Shown here: in pieces, positions 53,951-64,000 of the stretch
Numbering within the stretch: the stretch's first letter is position 1
How the letters are laid out: each line of letters starts with the position of its first letter
Origin: Sweltsa coloradensis
Lineage: Eukaryota > Arthropoda > Insecta > Plecoptera > Chloroperlidae
Direction of reading: 5' to 3'
DNA: 64,000 nucleotides
Assembly (NCBI GenBank): GCA_024449915.1
Contig: JAMZAV010001289.1
Span: forward strand, 62,001 to 126,000
Position numbers and translations under genes: made by a program
Notes under the pieces: model-generated
Told to the model about the DNA's origin: nothing
Database searches by the model: none
What the model saw: only the letters and a program-made list of their open reading frames with translations

Positions 53951-54379
53951 TAAATAAATAAATACTTTTTTTGTATTTAGAGTCTACCCACTCAGTTATA
54001 TAACTGTTTTTTATAGTGGGGGACAGTAAATCAAAGCGACCAAGCCAACCCTGTAGGCCCCGACGCAATCGACGAGTGAGCGATAACCAACCAAAGATCG
54101 ATATTTTTAATAGGAAATATAGCAATCAGTGGTATGGACAGTGCGAGCACCCGCGGATCAACGCCAGAATCAACAAGGCCGATTCAGAACAACAGCTCTG
54201 ATCGAATTTATTATGTGCTTCGTTGCTACGACGGCTCCAAAGTCACCGTTTACAAACTCCTAAGACAAGAACTGATGGACTTAAGTCCAAATCATAAGTT
54301 AAAAATTTTTCGACTTTGGCGGGAATCGAACCCTGGACCTTCTGCATTAGAAGCAGATACGCCAACAACAAGACCAACG
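53951..54379 (-). mobile_element. SINE2, minus orientation, inside the HINE
   Basis: On plus it reads AAATAAATAAATACTT, ATTTAGAGTCTACCCACTCA, CCAAGCCAACCCTGTAGG, ACGGCTCCAAAGTCACCGTT, then GGGAATCGAACCCTGGACCT (B box) and AGATACGCCAACAACAAGAC (A-box side). Confidence 0.8.
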
Positions 54380-54460
54380 ATTTTTTTTCGATTGTGCTCA
54401 AAAACGTGGCAGTTCTAAGTTCAGAGATTTCAAAGGTCTCGACAAAATCTCATGGCAATT

Positions 54461-55188
54461 GGCTTGTTCACGCAAAGCTCCGCGCAGATCGCGCCACTGC
54501 ACTAACCCCCAAAACCAGGGTCCACTAGACACTTATTCCGAGCTGCTTGTTAGGTATCTAGTGGACCCTGCCCTGAGACCGTGGCGGCGTTTGAAATAAA
54601 CTATGTATAGCAGGCTCTGCATTGTCAAATCTGTATGCTTCCTCGATTGTTTGTTTACTTATTGTTTTACCTAGGCCTACTTGGAATAAGGCTACTAAGG
54701 ACTAGGGCCTAGGCTTTTCTTCAGCATTAGATGTAGACCTAGGCATATCAATATCATGGTATTATAAATTATCAAGTATAGGCCTAGGCCCTACTTGCAT
54801 ACGGCGGATCTTTGGCCTAGGCTTAGGCCTAGCCAGTGTTGATTTGTTGACATGAGAGAGGTTACGTAGGCAGGAGGCCGAATAAAGACACATGTCAGTA
54901 TATTATGTGATTGTATTTATTTGTAGTATAATAAACACGACAGTATGCCCTCCTTTCTCCTTACACGAATACACACAGCAATTTGGGCATTTTGCTTCCA
55001 ACATAAAACTATGCAAACTGACAGCAGTAACAGTAGGCTGCTAACAGCTATGAGCAGCCATGACACCCGAAAGTTGGGCTATCACCGCCGTCTACATCCG
55101 CCTTTACAAAGTTTACATGCATTCAGATGGCGGTGGGGGGTTAGTACAATAGCGCAGCGTGGTGAGTAAAAGTCGCAGTGAACAAGCC
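54461..55188. mobile_element. TIR element, 728 bp, inside the HINE, AATT TSD
   Basis: Ends read GGCTTGTTCACGCAAAG (left) and GGCTTGTTCACTGCGAC (complement of right); AATT flanks both sides (54457-54460, 55189-55192), where uninterrupted HINE sequence has one AATT. Inside is a perfect 14-bp stem (CAGGGTCCACTAGA / TCTAGTGGACCCTG, 54516-54529 with 54557-54570) and a TAGGCCTA-rich middle. Confidence 0.82.
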
Positions 55189-55598
55189 AATTAGAGTTTC
55201 GGTTTAGCCGGAATCGTGTTAACAAACACACAAAAATACAAAAAAAAAAAGAAAAACGAAAAAAAATCGTAAAATTGCGATTTTCATGAGAAATAATTTC
55301 TCGATTGATTTTTCGATCCGTGCAGTTCTAAGTTCAGAGATTTCAAAGGTCTCGACAAAATCTCATGGCAATTAAGAGTATCGGTTTAGCCGGAATCGTG
55401 TTAACAAACACACAAAAATACAAAAAAAAGAAAAACGAAAAAAATCGTAAAATTGCGATTTTCATGAGAAATAATTTTTCGATTGATTTTTCGATCCGTG
55501 CAGTTCTAAGTTCAGAGATTTGAAAGGTCTTTAGAAAATTTCATCGCAATTGGAGTATCGGTTTAGCCGGAATCGTGTTCACAGACACACATAAATTC

Positions 55599-58399
55599 AC
55601 TAGGAAGCTTCGCAAACGCTTTTTCAGGCGCGTTGTTGGATGAGCGTAATTGGTGCATTGAGCTGCCAATTGTGTTATACGGATTTTCTGTTGTTCTGTG
55701 AAAAAATTATTAGGTACTAAGTTCAAGATTTTTTAAAAATTAAATTTAATTAAATTAAAAATAATTTTTTTTTTTTTTAATTAATCGTAATTTTAAAAAA
55801 AGAAAAAAAGAAAAATTGCGATTTTTATTGGATGAGCGTAGCAAGCGTAGCGAGCGAAGCGAAGATTCCATTTCTCTACACTGGAGAAAAAAATCCGGGA
55901 TTTTTTTTTTCTCTTTCTTTTTTTTGTATTTTTGTGTGTCTGTGAACACGATTCCGGCTAAACCGATACTCCAATTGCGATGAAATTTTCTGGAGGCCTT
56001 CTAAATCTCTGAACTTAGAACTGCACGGTTCAAAAAATCGATCGAAAATTTTTTTCTCGTGAAAATGGCAATTTTACCATTTTTTTCGATTTTCTTGTTT
56101 TTTTCTGTTTGTATTTTTGTGTGTTTGTCAACACGATTCCGGCTAAACCGATACTCCAATTGCGATGAAATTTTCTGGAGACCTTTGAAATCTCTAAACT
56201 TAAAACTGCCACGTTTTTGAGCGCAATCGAAAGATTATTTCTCATGAAAATCGCAATTTTACGATTTTTTCCGTTTTTCTTATTGTTTTTGGATGAGCGT
56301 AGCGAAGATTCCATTTTACTACCCTGGAGAAAAAAATACGGAATGTTTTTGGTTTTGTTTTGTTTTTTTTTTGTTTTTTTTGTATTTTTGTGTGTTTGTT
56401 AACACGATTCCGGCTAAACCGATACTCCGATTGCGATGAAATTTTATGGAGGCCTTCGAAATCTCTGAACTTAGAACTGCCACGTTTTTGAGCGCAATCG
56501 GGATTTTTTTTCTTAAAAAACGCAATTTTACGATTTTTTCGATTTTTAAAAAAATTCTACGACTTATAACACCTACATGCTTTATCCGATTGCAGATTTT
56601 TTCACAGAACCTTAATTTTATGAATTAAGATATTCGTGTGAAATTGAGCGTAATCGAAAAATTATTTCTCATGAAAATCGAAATTTTACGTTTTTTTTTC
56701 TTTTTTAAATCAATTCTTTGACTTAATAACACCTATATATGCTTTATCTTATTGAAATGATTTTGTCACAGAACCTTAATTTCATGAATTAATATACTCG
56801 TGTTAAATTTGAGCGCAATTGAATAATTATCTTTTATGAAAATTGCAATTTTACGATTTTTTTCTTTTTTTATAATTACGATTTATTAAAAAAATTTAGT
56901 CAATATTTTATTTTATTTTATTTTATTAAAAAAAATCTTCGACACAGTAATGATTTTTTCACAGAACAACAGAAAATCCGCGTAACACACGGCAGCTCAA
57001 TGCACCAATTACGCTCATCCAACAACGCGGCGGGACTTAAGCGTTTTCCTAGTAATTTGTATTTTTGTCTGTTTGTTAACACGATTCCGGCTAAACCGAT
57101 ACTCTAATTGCGAAGAAATTTTATGGAGGCCTTCGAAATCTCTGAACTTAGAACTGCCACGTTTTTGAGCGCAATCGAAAAATTATTTCTCATTAAAGTC
57201 GCAATTTTAACGATTTTTCTCGATTTTTAAAAAATTTCTTCGACTTATAACACCTACATACTTTATCCGATTGTAATGATTTTTTCACAGAGCCTTAATT
57301 TTATGAATTAAGATATTCGTGTTAAATTTAAGCGCAATCGAAAAATTATTTCTCATGAAAATCGAAATTTAACAGTTTTTTTCTTTTTTTAAACAATTCT
57401 TTGACTTATGACACCTACATGCTTTATCCTACTGTAATGATTTTTTCACAGAACCTTATTTTATGAATTAATATATTCGTGTAAAATTTGAGCGCAATCG
57501 AATAATTATTTCTTATGAAAATCGCAATTTTACGATTTTTTTTCTTTTTTAAAATTACGATTAACAATTTTTTTAAAGGTAATTATTCATTTAATTTAAT
57601 TTAATTTAATTTAATTAAAAAAAAATTCTTCAACTTAATAATAATTTTTCACAAAACAAAAGAAAATCCGCATAACACATGACGGCTCAATGCACCAATT
57701 ACGCTCATCCAACAACGCGGCGGGACTTAAGTGTTTTCCTAGTAAGAAATAAATATTCGATTGCGCTCAAATTTCACACGAATATATAAATTCATTGGAT
57801 GAGCGTAACGAGCGTAGCGAGCGAAGCGAAGATTCCATTTCACTACACTGGAGAAAAAAATCCGGAATGTTTTTTTTTTCTTTCTGTATTTTTGTCTGTC
57901 TGTTAACACGATTCCGGCTAAACCGATACTCCGATTGCGATGAAATTTTATGGAGGCCTTCAAAATCTCTGAACTAAGAACTGCCACGTTTTTGAGCGCA
58001 ATCGAAAAATTATTTCTCATGAAAATCGCAATTTTACGATTTTTTTCGATTTTTTAAAAATTTCTTCGACTTTTAACACCTACATGCTTTATCCGATTGT
58101 AATGATTTTTTCACAGAACCTTAATTTTATGAATTGATATATTCGTGTGAAATTTGAACGTAATCGAATAATTATTTTTTATAAAAATTTCAAAATTACG
58201 ATTTTTTCCTTTGTTTAAATTACGATTAATTAAAAAAATTTAAGTAAATTTTTAATTTAATTTAATTTAATTTTAAATAAATCTTCAACATAGTTATGAT
58301 TTTTTCACAGAACAACAGAAAATCCGCATAACACATGGCAGCTCAATGCACCAATTACGCTCATCCAACAACGCGACGGGACTTAACCGTTTTCCTAGT
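55599..58399. mobile_element. Cluster of four HINE-like family A units
   Basis: 55599-55827 is a minus-strand 3' half. 55828-57053 is plus, with the 5' module repeated (new TTGGATGAGCGTAGCGAAGA at ~56288). 57054-57743 is plus without the first ~90 bp. 57795-58399 is an intact plus copy of 605 bp with a single core: TTGGATGAGCGTAACGAGCG to TTTTCCTAGT. Confidence 0.78.
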
Positions 58400-58480
58400 T
58401 CAAAAAATTAAGGTTCTGGGAAAAAATCATTACAATCAGGATAAAGCATGTAAGTGTTGTAAGTCAAAAAACTGTTTTGA

Positions 58481-59416
58481 ACTAGGAAGCTTTGCAAACA
58501 CTTTTTCAGGCGCGTTGTTGGATGAGCGTAATTTGTTTAAACGAAAAAAGCGTAAAATTGCGATATCATGAGAAATAATTTTACGATTGCACTCAAATTT
58601 CAAACCAATAAATTAATTCATAAAATTAAGGTTCTGTAAAAAAATCATTACAATCGGATAAAGCACGTAAGTGTTATAAGTCCAAGAATTTATTTATTTT
58701 ATGAAAAAAAGCGTAAAATTGCGATCTTAACGAAAAATTATATTTTGATTGCTTTCAAATTTAACCCCAATATATGAATTCATAAAAGTAATGTTCTGTG
58801 AAAAAATTATTATAATCGGATAATGCATGTATATAGGTGTTATAAGTCGAAGAAATGTTTTAAAATCGAAAAAATCGTAAAATTGCGATTTTCATAATAA
58901 AACATTTTTTGATTGTGCTCAAATTTCACACGAATATATTAATTCATAAAATTAAGGTTTTGTGAAAAAATTAATTAATTATGGTAATTATGGTGCTCAA
59001 CTTTCACATCCAAAGCGGTTACTATTGACAGTGTGTTTGGTCAGAGATTCTTAAACATGCAGTGCGCTCATTATAATGTCGAGGAAGTAATGGATTGCGC
59101 TTCACAGCTTGGAATTACAACAATCGAATAAAAAAATGTAGTTGTTATAAGTCGAAGAAATTGTTTAAAAATCGAAAAAATCGTAAAATGGCGATTTTAA
59201 TGAGAAATAATTTTTCGATCACGCTCAAATATGTGGCAGTTCTAAGTTGAGAGATTTCGAAGGCCTCCATAAAATTTCATCGCAATTGGAATATCGGTTT
59301 AGCCAGAATCGTGTTAACAAACACACAATAATACAAACAGAAAAAAAACATTCCGGATTTTTTTCTCCAGTGTAGAGAAATGGAATCTTCGCTTCGCTCG
59401 CTACGCTCGCTACGTT
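58481..59416 (-). mobile_element. HINE-like family A, minus orientation, with a ~140-bp unrelated insert
   Basis: ACTAGGAAGCTTTGCAAACA to CTCGCTACGCTCGCTACG. Cores recur at 58630 and 58790. The stretch ~58975-59115 (containing GCGGTTACTATTGACAGTGT) does not match any core. The element is cut at its 5' end by the solo LTR. Confidence 0.7.
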
Positions 59417-59664
59417 TGTAATGAGAGCACCCCCTCTCGGGGGTGTGGAGAGGCTCGAGGCAACCTGCCCCGACAGGTAGAGGGTTGGGCCGGCGAGGAA
59501 GGCCGGCAGTCGAGCAGCGGACCACGAGGTGGTAGCGCGCGTCACTCCCGAGGAGTACTGTATTTCGGTGATGGTTTATCATTAAATAGTGTTTCTGTAC
59601 TCCGACTATTGTTTTTCCGAGTTCCTTGTCGAATAACCCCTCCCAATACGACCCCCGTATTACA
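59417..59664 (+). mobile_element. Probable solo LTR, 248 bp
   Basis: Begins TGTAATGAGAGCACC and ends CCCCCGTATTACA: TG...CA borders with a short inverted TGTAAT/ATTACA. GC-rich in its left half, with an ATTAAA polyadenylation-like signal near 59583 and T-rich sequence after it. It is set into a HINE; the 5-bp flanks (ACGTT / ACGCT if the final A is excluded) are only an approximate TSD. No internal retroviral coding sequence adjoins it. Confidence 0.6.
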
Positions 59665-60062
59665 CGCTCATAAAAAAAAAACGCAAAATTATATTTTCAT
59701 GAAAAATAATTTTCATTTGCGCTCTAATTTCACACGAATTCATAAAATTCATTTAAATCGGATAAAGCATGTAGGTGTTACAAGTCGAAGAAATTTTAAA
59801 AATCGAAAAAAATCGTAAAATTGCGATTTCATGAGAAATAATTTTTTGATTGCGCTCACAAACGTGGCAATTCTAAGTTCAGAGATTTCAAAGGCCTCCA
59901 GAAATTTCTATAGCAATTGGAGTATCGGTTTAGCCGGAATCGTGTTAACAAACACACAACAAAATTCAAAAAAAGAAAGAAAGAAAGAAAGAAAAAAACA
60001 TCCTGGATTTTTTTCTCCAGTGTAGTGAAATGGAATCTTCGCTTCGCTCGCTACGCTCATCC
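59665..60062 (-). mobile_element. HINE-like family A 5' half, minus orientation
   Basis: Resumes after the LTR with one core, then GAGTATCGGTTTAGCCGGAA, an AAAG microsatellite and CGCTTCGCTCGCTACGCTCA ending TCCAA near 60062. Confidence 0.75.
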
Positions 60063-60139
60063 AAAAATCGTAAAAAAATACTTGGCCATTGAATTTGGTT
60101 CATTATGAGAACTCCATAAAGTCAATAACCAAGTATTTT

Positions 60140-60390
60140 TTTTTTTTATGATTTGAGTTAAAATTTTGACTTTTTACCACGAAAATGGTTGGCTTGACGC
60201 TCATCAACAGGCGAAATGATTTTACTTCTTTTCAACGCGCAACTAGGGAGAAAGAATGAAAGGCTTGCCTAAACTTCTATATCTCACAGCATTCACAGCC
60301 GAAGACTTTTGAAGCAGAGCTTGGCTGCAGTTTTTTTTTTTTTTTTTTTTTTACAAATTTTTTGTATTTGGGGGGGGGGGGGGGGTTCTA
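60140..60390. repeat. Inverse copy of the 53358-53570 repeat
   Basis: CACGAAAATGGTTGG, GAGAAAGAATGAAAGGCTTG, TATCTCACAGCATTCACAGC, GAGCTTGGCTGCAG, T-run, then G16 at 60370-60385. Confidence 0.75.
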
Positions 60391-60583
60391 CACTCAGTGG
60401 TGCTACCGTACTCATTCGAATTATATCTATTAGCACTAAGTTATTTAAAATAATTTAGTAAGGAAGGTACCACTAATGCTTGACCAATGGACTAAGGACT
60501 TTTTGCTTCACGATCTGACAACTTGTTCAGGAGGAGTTCAGTCAGGTGGAGAGAGCCACATTAACTTTTGGCATGAGGAATTA
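60391..60583. other. Unassigned sequence
   Basis: Unique-looking stretch before the next HINE; no gene supported. Confidence 0.3.
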
Positions 60584-61313
60584 TTGGATGAGCGTAGCGA
60601 GCGAAGCAAAGATTCCATTTCATACAACTGGAGAAAAAAAATCCGGATTTTTTTTTTGTATTTTTGTGTGTTTGTTAACACGATTCCGGCTCAACCGATA
60701 CTCCGATTGCGATGAAATTTTATGGAGGCCTTTGAAATCTCTGAACTTAGAACTGACACGTTTTGAGCGCAATCGGGAAATTTTTCTTATAAAAAAACTA
60801 AATTTTACGATTTTTTCGATTTTTTAAAAATTTCTTCGACTGAAAACACCTACATGCTTTATCCGATTGTAATGATTTTTTTCACAGAACCTTAATTTTA
60901 TGAATTAAGATATTCGTGTGAATTTGAGTGTAATCAAAAAATTATTCTCATGAAAATAGAAATTTTACGGGTTTTTCTATTTTAAAACAATTCTTTGACA
61001 AATAACACCTACATGCTTTATCCTATTGTAATGATTTTTTCACAGAACTTTAATTTTATAAATTTAAATATACTCGTGTTCAATTTTAGCGCAATTGAAA
61101 ATTTTGTTATGAAAATTGCAATTTTACGATTTTTTTTTAAATTATGAAAAAAAAAGTTAATTTTTTTATTTTATTTAATTTAATTTAAAAAAATTCTTCG
61201 ACTAAGTAATGATTTTTTCACAGAAACAACAGAAAATCCGCGTAACACATGGCAGCTCAATGCACCAATTACGCTCATCCAACAACGCGGCGGGACTAAA
61301 GCGTTTTCCTAGT
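60584..61313 (+). mobile_element. HINE-like family A, plus orientation, complete
   Basis: TTGGATGAGCGTAGCGAGCG at 60584; two cores (CAGAACCTTAATTTTATG at ~60890 and TTTAATTTTATAAATT at ~61048); ATTACGCTCATCCAACAACG, loop CGGGACTAAA, GCGTTTTCCTAGT at 61313. Confidence 0.85.
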
Positions 61314-61323
61314 TATTATTATT

Positions 61324-62074
61324 CCCGCCGCGTTGTTGGATGAGCGTAATTGGTGCATTGAACTGCCATGTGTTATGCGGATTTTATGTTGTTCTGTAAA
61401 AAAATCATTACTTAGTTGAAGATCATTTTAAATAAAATTAAATTAAAAAAAATAATTTTTTTTTTAAAATTAATCGTAATTAAAAAAAAAAATCGTAATA
61501 TTGAATTTTTCATAAGAAATAATTATTCGGTTGCGCACAAATTTTACACGAATATATTAATTCATAAAATTAAGGTTCTGTGAAAAAATCATTACAATAG
61601 GATAAAGCATGTAGGTGTTATAAACCGAAGAAATTTTAAAAATCGTAAAAAGTCGTAAAATTGCAATTTTCGTAAAAAATAGTTTTTTGATAACGCTCAA
61701 ATTTCACATGAATATATCAATTCATGAAATTAAGGTTCTGTGTAAAAATTATTAGAAATTTTAAAAAAATGGAAAAAATCGTAAAATTAGAAATTTTAAA
61801 AAAATGGAAAAAATCGTAAAATTGTGATTTTCACGAGAAATAATTTTCCGATTGTGCTAAAAAATGTGGCAGTTCTAAGTTCAGAGATTTCGAAGACCTC
61901 CATAAAATTTCATCGATATCGGAGTATCGGTTTAGCCGGAATCGTGTTAACAAACAGACAAAAATACAAAAAAAAGAAAGAACGAAAAAAGAAAAAAAAG
62001 AAAATAAACATTCCTGTAATTTTTATCCAGTGTTGTGAAATGGAATCTTCGCTACGCTCGCTACGCTCATCCAA
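61324..62074 (-). mobile_element. HINE-like family A, minus orientation, missing the last ~20 bp of its 3' end
   Basis: Begins CCCGCCGCGTTGTTGGATGA without ACTAGGAAAACGCTTAAG; ends CGCTCGCTACGCTCATCCAA at 62074. It sits 10 bp from the previous copy in opposite orientation, making a long inverted repeat. Confidence 0.82.
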
Positions 62075-62346
62075 TTATTATTATTATTTATTTTAGAAAT
62101 TGTACAGATAATCGAATATTATAAGGTGCACCTCATAGAAAGTTAGAAAAGGACCATACCATGAGGCCCCAGTCACAAAGAGTCTTACTTACTATGCCTA
62201 ACCTCTTAAAACCACATTATAAAATACAATAGAAATAAATTGACAAATAATATAAATTTAGTAGTATAATTTATAGTAAAGGGTGAAAATATGACAGTAA
62301 ACAATAACTAGTAAAGGGTGAACAATGATGGTATGTTACAAATAAT

Positions 62347-62971
62347 ACTAGGAAAACGCTTAAGTCCCGCCGCGTTGTTGGATGAGCGTATTGGTGTATT
62401 GAGCTGCCATGTGTTATGCGGATTTTCTGTTGTTCTGTGAAAAAATCATTACTGTTGAAGATTTTTTAAAAAATTAATTTAAATTAAATAAAAAATAAAC
62501 TTTAATTTTTAATTTTTTTAGTTAATCGAAATTTAAAAAAAGAAAAAAATCGTAAAATTGTGATTTTCATAAGAAATAATTATTCGATTGCGCTCAAATT
62601 TCACACGAATATATTAATTCATAAAATTAAGGTTCTGTGAAAAAATCATTACAATCGGATAAAGCATGTAGGTGTTATAAGTCAAAGAAAGTTTTTAAAA
62701 ATTGAAAAAAATCGTAAAATTGCGTTTTTTATGAGAAATAATTTTTCGATTGCGCTCAAAAACGTGGCAGTTCTAAGTTCAGAGATTTCGAAGGCCTCCA
62801 TGAAATTTCATCGCAATCGGAGTATCGGTTTAGCCGGAATCGTGTTAACAAACAGACAAAAATACAGAAAGAAAGAAAGAAAGAAAGAAAGAAGAAAAAA
62901 AAAAAAAATCCGGATTTTTTTCTCCAGTGTAGTGAAATGGAATCTTCGCTTCGCTCGCTACGCTCATCCAA
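62347..62971 (-). mobile_element. HINE-like family A, minus orientation, complete, inside the LINE 3' UTR
   Basis: ACTAGGAAAACGCTTAAGTC at 62347 to CTACGCTCATCCAA at 62971; one core plus an (AAAG)n microsatellite. Repeats of AGTAAAGGGTGAACAA on both sides show that it split a pre-existing LINE. Confidence 0.88.
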
Positions 62972-63073
62972 TAAAATGAGATAGTGAAAGGGTGAACAAA
63001 TGATGGTGAACAATTGATAGTAAAGGGTGTACAAATAATGGTGAACAATAATTTGATTACTTCCAGCATGTCA

Positions 63074-63915
63074 TTACTTGAATGATGCGTTCACATTAAG
63101 AAATTTTGAAATGGTTCCTACTTTCCTAATATCAATATTGAAATGTCTGGAAGTCTTCACGTCAGCCGGTAGAGTGTTCCGTAATGATGCAGAGCGATAG
63201 TAGAATCCGTTTTGGTATGATGAAGTTCGTGCACGAGGAGGGATGATCAAAGTTCCTGGGTTATGTCTACGAGGTTTATTGTCTAGAGTGATACGATGAA
63301 ATGGATTCAAATCTGCAGAACCAGTGATTTGTTGTCGAAGGAACTTCACATCAGCTTCTTTACAGAAATTTTCAATGGAAGGAAGGTCGCAAGCATGTAG
63401 CCTCTGCGTCGCACTGTCTGAATAAAAACTCGGTTTGTGTAAAATAGCCTTCGTGGCATGGTTTTGAATTGCCTCAAGCTTCGTAAAGTTAGCTCTAGTA
63501 GTCGGATTCCAAGCAGGGATACCATAAGTGATGATAGGCCGAATCAGAGTTAGATATGCAGTCCAAATTGTACGAGGTTTCGAGCCGTTTAAGTTTCTGG
63601 TTACAAATCCAAGTAATTTTGAGGCACGATTTCTTACTAATTCAGTGTGCAAATCCACTTTAGATCATTTGTTAATGTAATTCCAAGCAATTTAATTGAG
63701 TCACATTTTGGGATAATTTTGCCTTGAAGTGAGTACACATTCTTGAATTAAATTTTTGATCTAGTTAATGTAAAGTATTGAGATTTTAGAGAGTTCAAGG
63801 ACATTTTGTTTATTGTGGACCAAGTATGTATGATGTTGAGATCGTTTTGCAAAATTTCAAAATCAAGAATTGATCTAATGGGAGCATAAACGGTTGAATC
63901 ATCAATGATGATTCA
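63074..63915 (-). pseudogene. Reverse transcriptase remnant of a jockey/CR1-like LINE
   Basis: From ~63915 downward the minus strand reads DDSTVYAPIRSILDFEILQN, DLNIIHTWSTINKMSLN, then LTRSKI and a TAA. The DDS is the catalytic 'ADD' motif of reverse transcriptase. A second frame gives LQGKIIPKCDSIKLLGITLT, NDLKW, and after a one-base frameshift a third frame runs DLHTELVRNRASKLLGFVTR, LTLIRPIITYGIPAWNPTTR and LEAIQNHATKAILHKPSFYS. The L-GITLTNDLKW...H...RASK-L and RP-ITYG-PAW blocks are the conserved post-catalytic part of jockey/CR1-type pol. At least one stop and one frameshift are present, so it is a pseudogene. The 194-codon intact stretch 63074-63658 ends the protein. Confidence 0.88.
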
Positions 63916-64000
63916 TCATGTTAGTTCCTATGTTAGTTCCTTGATTATGATTCTGATTGATTCTGATTATTATGATTGTTAGTTCCTAACAAAGATAAAA

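Larger units (their letters stand above)
53571..55598 (-). mobile_element. HINE-like family A composite with two nested insertions
   Basis: HINE pieces 53571-53950, 54380-54460 and 55189-55598 follow each other in the element's order. They are interrupted by a SINE2 (53951-54379) and a TIR element (54461-55188). The last piece repeats the GTATCGGTTTAGCCGGAATC module twice (55200 and 55378-55580), as in the concatemer at 30-32 kb. Confidence 0.72.
62075..63915 (-). mobile_element. Decayed non-LTR retrotransposon (LINE), 3' part
   Basis: Minus strand: a reverse-transcriptase remnant (63074-63915), then a ~370-bp 3' UTR with repeats of TTGTTCACCATCATTTGT/CCCTTTACTATC, interrupted by a HINE (62347-62971). 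The UTR continues at 62280-62346 with the same repeat and ends in an A/T (AAT)n tail at 62075-62096. Confidence 0.78.
48646..64000 (+). other. SOAT1 intron 3 (continues beyond the window)
   Basis: No later SOAT exon was found by reading through to 64000; the span is filled with HINE copies, palindromes, SINE fragments, a solo LTR and a LINE. This is inferred from the phase-2 donor at 48646 and the absence of a following exon. The minus-strand LINE lies within it. Confidence 0.6.

Noticed and set aside
54945..55169. 74-codon plus-strand frame as a SOAT exon
   Set aside because: Lies wholly inside a TIR element with its own TSD, and the translation does not match the SOAT membrane domain.
52031..62971. 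CRISPR-like array of regularly spaced repeats
   Set aside because: The 161-bp units are head-to-tail without unique spacers, inside eukaryotic mobile elements with introns and SINEs around them.
16645..62979. A ~60-90 residue open frame (RNNFSIALKNVAVLSSEISK...SIGLAGIVLT) present in ten or more HINE copies
   Set aside because: Differences between copies are mostly amino-acid changing (I/R/T after KAS, W/R/C before SIG) and the frame runs into microsatellite sequence with varied ends. The openness is explained by recent common descent of a repeat, not by selection on a protein.

Overview
This is a eukaryotic, AT-rich, intron- and transposon-dominated stretch from an invertebrate. Arguments for that: spliced exons with GT-AG borders, tRNA-derived SINE heads, hAT/pogo/piggyBac-type elements with target-site duplications (TSDs), a non-LTR retrotransposon, and no compact bacterial-style coding. 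The exact taxon cannot be read from the sequence. The SINE styles and a possible TCAGT initiator would fit an arthropod, but tandem-core Helentron-like elements are also well known in molluscs, so this is only a lean.

Host genes. (1) 3-836 (+) is the open 3' end of a Ser/Asn/Tyr-rich protein ending in an acidic DDFNWDRLL tail, probably a transcriptional regulator. (2) 36114-48645 (+) holds the first three coding exons of a sterol O-acyltransferase (SOAT1/ACAT). Exon phases agree, intron 1 is about 10.1 kb and intron 2 about 2.0 kb, and the gene continues past the window. (3) Two weaker candidate exons (21850-21959 and 28645-28772, both followed by GTAAGT) may belong to another plus-strand gene between them.

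Repeats. Almost everything else is mobile DNA. The dominant family is a Helentron/HINE-like (pearl- or DINE-like) element. It begins TTGGATGAGCGTA, carries a T/C- or A/G-rich microsatellite and one to several tandem ~161-bp cores, repeats the start inverted near its other end, and finishes with an AACGC...GCGTT hairpin and CCTAGT. I count about 20 whole or partial copies, mostly at 5.3-7.0, 16.1-16.9, 25-26.7, 29.7-32.9, 35.2-35.8, 44.6-45.1, 47.3-49.7 and 52.0-63.0 kb. Three different interiors (A, B, C) share this terminal design.

Between them lie DNA transposons with readable TSDs: pogo-like 1211-2175; hAT-like 2648-3043, 3178-4072, 7678-8944, 14291-15633 (with a broken transposase), 17335-17793 and 44389-45689; piggyBac-like 11627-12335; unassigned 47375-47772 and 54461-55188. 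There are also foldback/palindromic elements at 22504-23545, 27533-28395, 31847-32776, 42830-43202 and 50600-51978. Three tRNA-derived SINE families, a probable solo LTR (59417-59664) and a decayed non-LTR retrotransposon (62075-63915, minus strand) complete the picture.

Nesting gives relative ages: elements inside elements at 7.8, 31.8, 44.6, 47.4, 53.9, 54.5, 59.4 and 62.3 kb. The SOAT1 introns are built largely of this material.
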